Positions 1-5,063 of a stretch of 5,767 nucleotides of DNA are shown here, in pieces. Under the pieces are notes generated by a model. The model ran no database searches and was not told the origin of the DNA. It saw nothing but the letters and a program-made list of their open reading frames with translations. This stretch comes from Bacteroidetes bacterium SW_11_45_7 (lineage in GTDB: Bacteria > Bacteroidota > Bacteroidia > Chitinophagales > SW-11-45-7), in NCBI GenBank assembly GCA_003022985.1, contig PXTV01000003.1, positions 6,000-11,766 of the forward strand. The letters are read 5' to 3'. Every line of letters starts with the position of its first letter. Position 1 is the stretch's first letter. Both the position numbers and the translations under genes were made by a program.

Positions 1-2010
1 GAACGGAAGAAAAGTTTTCGCTCGCTCTATATGAGCGCCATATTTTTTGTCCTTGTACTCGCATTCGACCAGTACCTCAACCGCTTTGATTTAATGTTTT
101 CCCAGATGGGAGCTGTTACCGGGCCTGGCTGGACAGATGCCCATATTCGCCTGCCTGCTTACAGTGTCTTGATAGGGCTAACTCTACTCATCGGCCTCAT
201 CATCGCTCTGCCACCCATTCGGAACAGAGTGCGCACGTTCTTCTTTAAGCCCAACACACCCAAAGAAGCATCCCAACTGTACCTGCTTGCAGGGTTTGGT
301 GGCCTGATCTTTGGCATTTGGATCATCGCATTGTCCATCGTTCCCGGCCTGTTCCAATGGCTGGCCGTTGAACCGAACGAAATTACCTATGAAAAGCCCT
401 ACATTGCCAACAATATCGAGTTCACGCGGAAAGGGTTCGGCCTGGATAAGGTTGAAGAGAAACAATTCCAGGCCAATGAAGAATTCACGAATGCCACCAT
501 CGACAATAACAAAGCGCTCTTTGACAACATCCGTCTGTGGGACTGGCGCGCCCTGGATGCTGTCTATAAGCAATTCCAGGAGATCCGGCTCTACTACGAA
601 TTCAACGATGTGGATATCGATCGCTATACGATCGATAGCAATTACAGGCAAGTGATGGTGTCAGCCCGTGAACTGCAATTGAGCAATCTGCCGGAGAAGA
701 GCCAGACCTTTGTCAATAAGCGCTTTAAGTACACGCACGGCAACGGGATTACGTTGAGCACCGTCTCCGACTTTCAGGAAAACGGCCTCCCCAACATGCT
801 CATCAAAGATATTCCGCCCGGGAGCCAATATCCTTCCTTGCAGGTGGATACGCCCCGGATTTATTACGGCTCGGTAACGAATAACCATGTCATCAGTAAT
901 TCCACCCAAAAGGAATTCGACTATCCGAGTGGGGACGAAAATGTGTATACCAGCTATAATGGCAAAGGGGGTGTCCTGTTAAGCAACACGTGGCGCAAGT
1001 TTATCTACGGGTATAAGTTTGACGGTACACGCCTTTTTGTCTCCAATTACCCTACCGAAGAAAGCCGCATGATGTTTCACCGCAATATTGAAAAGCGGCT
1101 CAAAACATTGGCTCCCTTTCTCAAATTTGATCAGGACCCCTATATTGTTCTGTCCAACGGCAAGTTGTATTGGATAGCTGACGCCTACACGGCCTCCCCC
1201 AATTACCCGTACAGTGAACCCTTCCAATCGCGCGAGACGATTGAATACGAACAGCAACAGCGCACCCGTTCGCTGCAAACCGATATAAGCGGGGGACTGG
1301 ATGGCGTCAATTATGTGCGCAATTCCGTGAAGGTTGTTGTAGATGCCTACAATGGCTCCGTTGACTTTTACACTTTTGATGAGGAGGATCCCCTCATTCA
1401 AACGTGGAGCAAGATCTTTCCGGACATGTTCAAACCGCGCGGGGCCATGCCCGATGATTTGGAAAAGCACGTGCGCTACCCTACGGACATGTTGTTAGTG
1501 CAGAGCTTATTGTATTCCAAATACCACATGACCGATCCGACCGTCTTCTACAACCAGGAAGACCTGTGGATCCGCGCTACTGAGAAATATTACAACAATG
1601 TGCAGCCGGTTGATCCCTACTATGTGATGTGGGACCACCCCGAAACGGATGGGCTCGAATTTTCATTGATTCAGCCCTTTACACCCAAAAACAGGCAGGT
1701 CCTTATCGGTTGGGTGGCAGCCCTCTGTGATCCTGACAACTACGGGCGCATCATGGCCTATAAATTCCCCAAGGAAAAGCGCATGTTAGGACCCCAGCAG
1801 GTGGAGAGCAAGATCGATCAGAACAGTTATCTCTCCGAACAGCTCTCACTTTGGGACCAGCGCGGCTCGAATGTTATTTGGGGTAATGTTTTGGCCATTC
1901 CTGTGCAAGGGACTGTGCTTTACGTGGAGCCGATCTACCTGGAATCCGAAACTGCGGCTTACCCTGAATTGCGGCTGGTTGTGGTGATGCACGGGGACGA
2001 CTTAAGCTGA
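1..2010 (+). CDS. UPF0182 family membrane protein, 5' partial, probably truncated at its C-terminus
   Basis: The frame is open from base 1, reading ERKKSFRSLY before the first ATG at 31, so the true start lies upstream and that ATG is internal. Numbering from this ATG, there is part of one membrane helix (about 2-13) and two full ones (about 42-61 and 82-108). These are followed by a long, presumably extracytoplasmic domain beginning VEPNEITYEKPYIANNIEF. Family hallmarks seen include IRLYYEFNDVDIDRYTID, RQVMVSARELQ, THGNGITLS, IPPGSQYPSLQVDTPRIYYG, APFLKFDQDPYIVLSNGKLYW, RNSVKVVVDAYNGSVDFY and FYNQEDLWI. UPF0182 proteins (COG1615) usually run to about 900-1000 residues with several N-terminal membrane helices and have no established biochemical function. 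About 250 N-terminal residues are therefore probably outside the window. The frame ends abruptly after PELRLVVVMHGDDLS, short of the usual family C-terminus; the adjacent entry describes the likely lost tail. It converges with the PAP2-like gene. Family assignment is firm; intactness is doubtful. Confidence 0.93.
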   Translation, partial: ERKKSFRSLYMSAIFFVLVLAFDQYLNRFDLMFSQMGAVTGPGWTDAHIRLPAYSVLIGLTLLIGLIIALPPIRNRVRTFFFKPNTPKEASQLYLLAGFGGLIFGIWIIALSIVPGLFQWLAVEPNEITYEKPYIANNIEFTRKGFGLDKVEEKQFQANEEFTNATIDNNKALFDNIRLWDWRALDAVYKQFQEIRLYYEFNDVDIDRYTIDSNYRQVMVSARELQLSNLPEKSQTFVNKRFKYTHGNGITLSTVSDFQENGLPNMLIKDIPPGSQYPSLQVDTPRIYYGSVTNNHVISNSTQKEFDYPSGDENVYTSYNGKGGVLLSNTWRKFIYGYKFDGTRLFVSNYPTEESRMMFHRNIEKRLKTLAPFLKFDQDPYIVLSNGKLYWIADAYTASPNYPYSEPFQSRETIEYEQQQRTRSLQTDISGGLDGVNYVRNSVKVVVDAYNGSVDFYTFDEEDPLIQTWSKIFPDMFKPRGAMPDDLEKHVRYPTDMLLVQSLLYSKYHMTDPTVFYNQEDLWIRATEKYYNNVQPVDPYYVMWDHPETDGLEFSLIQPFTPKNRQVLIGWVAALCDPDNYGRIMAYKFPKEKRMLGPQQVESKIDQNSYLSEQLSLWDQRGSNVIWGNVLAIPVQGTVLYVEPIYLESETAAYPELRLVVVMHGDDLS

Positions 2011-2180
2011 TCCAGCGGGCGAATCAAGCGTTCCGGGATTACCTTGAGAATACGGGGAACAAGCAGTTCGACCGGGCGTCCAGGGCATTGGACCGCCTCG
2101 AAAAAACGCTCTGGGAGTTATCCAATCAGGACGATGTAACAATTGATAAGGTGGACACCACCGTGAGTGCTGAGGAGTAG
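2001..2180 (+). pseudogene. Out-of-frame remnant of the UPF0182 C-terminal tail
   Basis: In frame 3, -1 relative to the preceding gene, 59 codons run to a TAG at 2178-2180. They read LKLIQRANQAFRDYLENTG, then NKQFDRASRALDRLEKTLWEL, then a polar acidic end. This resembles the helical C-terminal tail of UPF0182 proteins, which follows a variable linker and has the pattern 'small amphipathic helix, GD/NK-type turn, LxxLExxLxxL'. The frame is closed upstream by a TGA at 1965-1967 and contains no ATG, so it has no obvious independent start. In relatives as I recall them, a few dozen residues of linker lie between the GD(D) segment and this tail. The direct junction here therefore suggests a small non-multiple-of-3 deletion rather than a one-base slip. 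The coding character is seen directly; the deletion is inference. It could also be a chance open frame. Confidence 0.55.
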
Positions 2181-2224
2181 TATTTAATGATATTACATGG
2201 TTTTTTCTGGCGAGATGGCTATTC

Positions 2225-2267
2225 CTGCTTTGTTAGGTGCTGAATAAACGGCTTCTAACCAAAGTAG
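2225..2267. other. Imperfect hairpin between convergent genes
   Basis: CTGCTTTGTTAG (2225-2236) can pair with CTAACCAAAGTAG (2255-2267). The stem has 12 pairs with one G-U wobble and one bulged C, around an 18-nt loop. It lies in the 105-bp gap between the convergent UPF0182 and PAP2-like genes, where a two-way terminator would be expected. No U-run follows on either strand; the T6 run at about 2201-2206 lies upstream of it for plus-strand transcripts. Its role is therefore unproven. Confidence 0.3.
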
Positions 2268-2285
2268 AACGGCAATGGCTAAGTG

Positions 2286-2909
2286 TCAAACCAAGTAAAA
2301 GATAACCATATAGCACAAGATGCCTATCAGATAACCCGACACCACTTCATCCCAAAGATGCGCCTCCAGGTACATTCGCGCAGAACCTACAAGACCGGCC
2401 ATTACAATGGATAGTAAGAGAAGGGATTCCAGGTTATAAGTTGACTGATGTAGCAATTCGAATGCTATACCTACGAGATACCCGGCTGCAACAGTGTGAA
2501 TGCTGATCTTGAAAAAGATATTGATAAAAAAGGAGGCAAATACTGCAATACTTGCTCCCAATAGAAGATTTGGTAAAAAATTGCTGATGGGCATATCACC
2601 AAAGACCATATAGCACCAGAAGAAAAAGATGGAAATGGCGATAAGCGGGATGTGGCGTTCATTCTTTTCGCCCAGTGCATAGGACTTGATGAAATTCAAT
2701 TGCTTAAGCAGAAAGATGACTACAACAGGAAACACAAACGTGTTGATGAAGACGATGATGATCATCCGTAATTGCGTCTCCTGATCGAGGTTGCCGAACA
2801 TGTAAGGGTTGGTCAGGAGGATCAGCGGTACGGCATAGGAGGGCAGGAGCAGCGGATGAAAGATGATGGAGACTGCCTTGGCGAGATGAGTTAGGATGCG
2901 TGTACCCAC
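2286..2909 (-). CDS. PAP2-like (divergent phosphatidic acid phosphatase family) integral membrane protein
   Basis: This 207-residue, very hydrophobic protein has about six or seven membrane helices (roughly 11-34, 48-70, 89-107, 110-132, 137-153, 160-175 and 189-206). Degenerate versions of the three PAP2 motifs appear in order: K82-N-E-R85-H-I-P88 for KX6RP, S136-I-H138 for PSGH, and S176-A-R178-X5-H184-X3-E188-V-X2-G192 for SRX5HX3D. The R178/H184 spacing is canonical, and Glu replaces the usual Asp. The N-terminal FHPLLLPSYAV segment is typical of a Bacteroidota family annotated as PAP2-like or hypothetical. If active, it would remove phosphate from a lipid such as an undecaprenyl or phosphatidate phosphate in the inner membrane, but the substrate is unknown. 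The start is GTG at 2907-2909. An in-frame TGA lies just upstream and the next Met is residue 37, so GTG is the only start that keeps the first helix. An AGGA lies about 13 nt upstream, too far to be a good ribosome binding site. The G-rich repeat tract begins 46 bp upstream, so its promoter is either inside or very near the repeat. Confidence 0.8.
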   Translation of the reverse strand: MGTRILTHLAKAVSIIFHPLLLPSYAVPLILLTNPYMFGNLDQETQLRMIIIVFINTFVFPVVVIFLLKQLNFIKSYALGEKNERHIPLIAISIFFFWCYMVFGDMPISNFLPNLLLGASIAVFASFFINIFFKISIHTVAAGYLVGIAFELLHQSTYNLESLLLLSIVMAGLVGSARMYLEAHLWDEVVSGYLIGILCYMVIFYLV

Positions 2910-2955
2910 TTTAGATCAGTTGTCCTGCAAAAATAGGGCTTTGTGTTTTGGGCGG

Positions 2956-3117
2956 TGGGGTATTGGGGTGATTGAGGGAATTGGGGTAATTTGGGTAATT
3001 GAGGTGATTTGGGTGATTGAGGGAATTGGGGTAATTTGGGTAATTGGGGTGATTGAGGTGATTGAGGGAATTGGGGTAATTTGGGTAATTGGGGTGATTT
3101 GGGTAATTGAGGGAATT
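2956..3117 (+). repeat. G-rich 9-bp tandem repeat, 18 units, with 45-bp higher-order period
   Basis: Eighteen consecutive 9-bp units fit the consensus KRGGKRATT, apart from the first, TGGGGTATT (2956-2964). Variants are GAGGGAATT, GGGGTAATT, TGGGTAATT, GGGGTGATT, GAGGTGATT and TGGGTGATT. The three-unit block GAGGGAATT-GGGGTAATT-TGGGTAATT occurs at 2974-3000, 3019-3045 and 3064-3090, exactly 45 bp apart. A further GAGGGAATT at 3109-3117 begins a fourth period. The array therefore seems to have expanded by five-unit blocks. Almost every unit carries a run of 3 or 4 G on the plus strand, spaced by 4-7 nt, which satisfies the usual G-quadruplex pattern. Transcripts from the minus-strand genes would carry the C-rich complement, so the G-rich strand is their template. 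The sequence past 3117 (CTGGGGAAT) is a decayed edge. Confidence 0.95.
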
Positions 3118-3138
3118 CTGGGGAATGAAGGAAAAAAG

Positions 3139-3211
3139 AATTTTGGGAACTATCTATTAAATAATTTTTTGGCATAACCTTCTACTCGTCAAATACATAA
3201 TTCCCAAAATT
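3139..3211 (-). terminator. 11-bp inverted repeat followed by a T-run; possible rpoN terminator
   Basis: AATTTTGGGAA (3139-3149) and TTCCCAAAATT (3201-3211) are perfect complements separated by 51 nt. Read on the minus strand, in the direction of rpoN transcription, the second arm is followed directly by CTTTTTT. That is the order of an intrinsic terminator. The 51-nt loop is much longer than normal and the stem is AT-rich, so it could instead be a decayed mobile element end or another structure. It lies about 80-150 bp past the rpoN stop. Confidence 0.35.
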
Positions 3212-3266
3212 TTTCTATACAAGATGGTAGCACTTTAAACTGCCCCTCCTCTAAAACCTTCCCAAC

Positions 3267-3290
3267 GGTAGCTACCAACCGCCAGCTACC
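3267..3290 (-). terminator. Candidate hairpin just after the rpoN stop codon
   Basis: GGTAGCT (3267-3273) and AGCTACC (3284-3290) form a 7-bp stem with a 10-nt loop, starting 1 nt past the rpoN stop codon (3292-3294). On the minus strand the hairpin is followed by GTTGGGAAGGTTTTAG, with only a short T4 tract several bases away. The left arm is also part of the perfect palindrome GGTAGCTACC (3267-3276). A third GGTAGC lies at 3226-3231, and ATGGTAGC (3224-3231) pairs with GCTACCAT (3285-3292), so alternative folds are possible. This is a weak intrinsic terminator candidate. Confidence 0.35.
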
Positions 3291-3291
3291 A

Positions 3292-4764
3292 TTACAATTC
3301 CTTCCGTAATCTGGCTACGGGCAAATTCATCTGTTCGCGGTACTTGGCAACCGTCCTGCGGGCTATGTTGTAGCCCTTTTCCTTGAGGAGGTCAGTGAGC
3401 TTTTGATCGGAGAGGGGTTTCTTTTTATCCTCGTTCTCAATGTAATCGGACAGGATCTTTTTGACTTCCCGTGTGGAGACTTCCTCACCACTCTGGGTTT
3501 GAAGCGACTCGGAGAAAAAGGATTTCAAGGGGAACGTGCCGAACTCCGTTTGCACGTACTTGCTGTTCACCACACGCGAAACTGTTGAGATATCCATACC
3601 GATGCGTTCAGCGATGTCCTTGAGGATCATGGGCTTAAGCTGTGTTTCATCGCCCGTCAGGAAATAATCGTATTGGAAATCCATGATGGCCCGCATGGTT
3701 TTGAGCATGGTCTGCTGCCGCTGTTTGATGGCATCGATAAACCACTTGGCCGAGTCGAGCTTCTGCTTCACGAACATGGCCGTTTCCTTCTCCTTCTGGC
3801 TCTGATGTTTGCGCTCTTCGAGCGACTTCAGCATCTCCTTGTAGGAATCGCTGATTTTCAGGTCAGGCGCATTGCGCGAATTGAGTGTCAGCTCAAGCTC
3901 ACCGTTGTTGTTGGTAATGATAAAATCGGGAACTACATATTCCTGTGTTGTGGGCGTGGGCGCAAAGACACTACCGGGTTTGGGATTCAAATGCACAATG
4001 ACGTCTATGGCCTCTTTGAGTTCATCGTCATCGATAGTAAGAGCTTTTTTAAGCTTGGTGTAGTGCTTTTTGGTAAAGGCCTCAAAATAATCCTGCAGGA
4101 TTTGCTCAGCAAGTTGCTGGTACTTGTCCGGCTCTTCGATGCGCCTGAGCTGGATCAGCAGGCATTCCCGCAAATCCCTTGCCCCTGTTCCGGGGGGATC
4201 GAACGTCTGGATTTTCTCCAACAGGCGTTCCAGCTCTTCTTCACTTGTGTAAACGTTCCGCGTGAACGCCAGGTCATCCACAATGGCGTCCAGTTCGCGT
4301 CTTAAGTAACCTTCGTCATCAATGCTTCCCACGAGGTGCATGGCGAGTTCGTGCTCGCGATCGTGCTCATTGAGCTCCAGCAGTCCAACCTGCTGCTGGA
4401 GGTGGTCTTGGTAGGTTTCTTTAACGCGGATGGGGGGCTTTTTATCTTCTTCCTCGTCATCACCGCCTGTTGCACTCCCTAATTTGTAAGATGCTACATC
4501 ATCATCGTTGTAATAATCCGACAGATCGATATCGCCCGCATCGATGTCGTTGCTCTCCCCGTTTTCTGTATCACTCGCCATTTCTTCGTAATCTTGCTCC
4601 TGCGGATCGTTTTGCTCGCCCTCTTCAAGGGCCGGATTACTTTCCAGCTCCTGCTTGAGCCGTTGCTCAAGGGACGCAGTGGGCACCTGCAGCAGCTTCA
4701 TCAACTGGATCTGCTGGGGCGATAACTTCTGGAGTAGTTTTTGATTTAATTTCTGCTCTAACAT
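3292..4764 (-). CDS. rpoN: RNA polymerase sigma-54 factor (RpoN)
   Basis: Complete at 490 residues, the normal length for the family. Region I (1-48) is the Q/L-rich activator-response segment with LLQKLSPQQIQLMKLLQVPT and ESNPALEE. Region II (about 49-112) is strongly acidic. The core-binding region (about 113-340) includes FDPPGTGARDLRECLLIQL at 188-206 and LNPKPGSVF at 259-267. The DNA-binding helix-turn-helix lies around 378-408 (DIAERIGMDISTVSRVVNSK), and the diagnostic RpoN box ARRTVAKYRE is at 468-477 near the C-terminus. Sigma-54 directs RNA polymerase to -24/-12 promoters and needs an ATP-using enhancer-binding activator for open complex formation; no such activator gene is in the window. 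The ATG at 4762-4764 gives the canonical MLEQKLNQKLLQKL start. No Shine-Dalgarno sequence is visible, only an A-rich leader (ACAATAAAGA), as is usual in Bacteroidota. It is divergent from asnS across 299 bp. Only 28 bp separate its start from an inverted-repeat element, so its promoter is probably within or beyond that element. Confidence 0.97.
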   Translation of the reverse strand: MLEQKLNQKLLQKLSPQQIQLMKLLQVPTASLEQRLKQELESNPALEEGEQNDPQEQDYEEMASDTENGESNDIDAGDIDLSDYYNDDDVASYKLGSATGGDDEEEDKKPPIRVKETYQDHLQQQVGLLELNEHDREHELAMHLVGSIDDEGYLRRELDAIVDDLAFTRNVYTSEEELERLLEKIQTFDPPGTGARDLRECLLIQLRRIEEPDKYQQLAEQILQDYFEAFTKKHYTKLKKALTIDDDELKEAIDVIVHLNPKPGSVFAPTPTTQEYVVPDFIITNNNGELELTLNSRNAPDLKISDSYKEMLKSLEERKHQSQKEKETAMFVKQKLDSAKWFIDAIKQRQQTMLKTMRAIMDFQYDYFLTGDETQLKPMILKDIAERIGMDISTVSRVVNSKYVQTEFGTFPLKSFFSESLQTQSGEEVSTREVKKILSDYIENEDKKKPLSDQKLTDLLKEKGYNIARRTVAKYREQMNLPVARLRKEL

Positions 4765-4792
4765 TCTTTATTGTAAGCGCTCAGTTTCATGA

Positions 4793-4933
4793 ATTTAGCC
4801 ACAAAGTCACGAAGACACGAATGAATAGCGTAAAATTTGCACTTCCCGTTTTACCCTTTGTTATTTCCTTTCATTTTCAAGACTCTCGGATTTTGATTTT
4901 TTATAAATGAGCTTTGTGTCTTTGTGGCTAAAT
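4793..4933. repeat. 141-bp element with about 22-bp imperfect terminal inverted repeats
   Basis: ATTTAGCCACAAAG (4793-4806) is perfectly complementary to CTTTGTGGCTAAAT (4920-4933). The pairing extends inward to 4814 and 4912 with two mismatches, about 22 bp in all. The left arm continues as three 8-bp units, CACAAAGT, CACGAAGA and CACGAATG (4800-4823). The CCACAAAG-CACGAAGACAC style of sequence is one I recall as recurring between genes in many bacterial genomes, so this is probably one copy of an interspersed palindromic family. The interior is AT-rich and encodes nothing. No clear target-site duplication flanks it. As a transcript from either direction it could fold into a long-stemmed hairpin. 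Confidence 0.7.
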
Positions 4934-4983
4934 GTTATATTGATTCATCATCCTTTGACCAACCGCATGGAATGAACAATTCG

Positions 4984-5012
4984 TTTGCTAAATTTATCAT
5001 TAATTTAGCAAA
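4984..5012 (+). promoter_or_regulatory. Perfect 11-bp palindrome upstream of asnS (operator or hairpin)
   Basis: TTTGCTAAATT (4984-4994) and AATTTAGCAAA (5002-5012) are exact complements around a 7-nt spacer, TATCATT. The right arm runs into TTTTG (5013-5017), and the structure ends 51 bp before the asnS ATG. The size and symmetry suit a dimeric regulator's operator. Equally, with the T4 tract, it could be a weak AT-rich terminator-like hairpin protecting asnS from upstream transcription, or an attenuator. The symmetry is certain; the role is inference. Confidence 0.5.
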
Positions 5013-5063
5013 TTTTGATTGAAATCCCCCACTGTAAAAGCATTATAAAAGGTTTAGCGCACT

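Larger units (their letters stand above)
2910..3291. other. Gene-free intergenic region (382 bp) rich in repeats
   Basis: This region lies between the end of rpoN and the start of the PAP2-like gene, both on the minus strand. In window order it holds the 9-bp tandem repeat (2956-3117), an AT-rich stretch bounded by an 11-bp inverted repeat (3139-3211), and a cluster of GGTAGC/GCTACC elements (3224-3292). Open frames across the repeat on both strands encode only monotonous peptides, because the unit length is a multiple of three. I do not regard them as genes. No convincing Bacteroidota-type promoter (TTTG, then TAnnTTTG) was recognised. Confidence 0.85.
4765..5063. other. Divergent rpoN-asnS intergenic region (299 bp)
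   Basis: This region must hold the promoters of both genes. It contains the 141-bp element with inverted ends (4793-4933) and the 11-bp palindrome (4984-5012). The TTTAGC/GCTAAA hexamer occurs four times, in both arms of both structures. A TTTG at 5014-5017 could be a -33 element for asnS, but I found no matching TAnnTTTG at the right distance. TATAAA at 5044-5049 is a looser -7 candidate but lies only about 15 bp before the start codon. No T-box-like or other riboswitch architecture is recognised. Confidence 0.7.

Noticed and set aside
31..33. ATG at 31 as the start of the UPF0182 gene.
   Set aside because: The frame is open upstream to base 1, and UPF0182 proteins carry more N-terminal membrane helices than remain after this ATG.
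1993..2010. A possible programmed -1 frameshift (CTTAAGC before the TGA at 2008) joining the UPF0182 frame to its tail.
   Set aside because: CTTAAGC does not fit the X XXY YYZ slippery pattern. No stimulatory pseudoknot or internal Shine-Dalgarno is evident, and the family linker appears to be missing, which slippage would not explain.
2956..3117. Considered whether the repeat array is a CRISPR.
   Set aside because: Units are 9 bp and directly adjacent with no unique spacers, and no cas gene is present.
2891..3175. A 94-codon minus-strand open frame with PQLPKLPQFPQSP-type repeats, starting ATG at 3173-3175 and overlapping the PAP2-like start.
   Set aside because: It exists because the 9-bp repeat contains no stop in this frame. 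The non-repeat ends have no recognisable protein character, and it overlaps a better supported gene by 19 bp.
2896..3177. A 93-codon plus-strand open frame with repeated IGVIWVIE-type residues.
   Set aside because: It is the same repeat artefact read on the other strand, starting inside the PAP2-like gene, with no supporting domain or start signal.
3673..4305. A 210-codon plus-strand frame opposite rpoN.
   Set aside because: It is an antisense shadow of rpoN with no family resemblance, while the rpoN frame carries every diagnostic motif.
4934..5063. A T-box or other tRNA-sensing leader for asnS.
   Set aside because: There is only 130 bp here. It has a single AT-rich hairpin and no T-box consensus or specifier-loop architecture that I could recognise.
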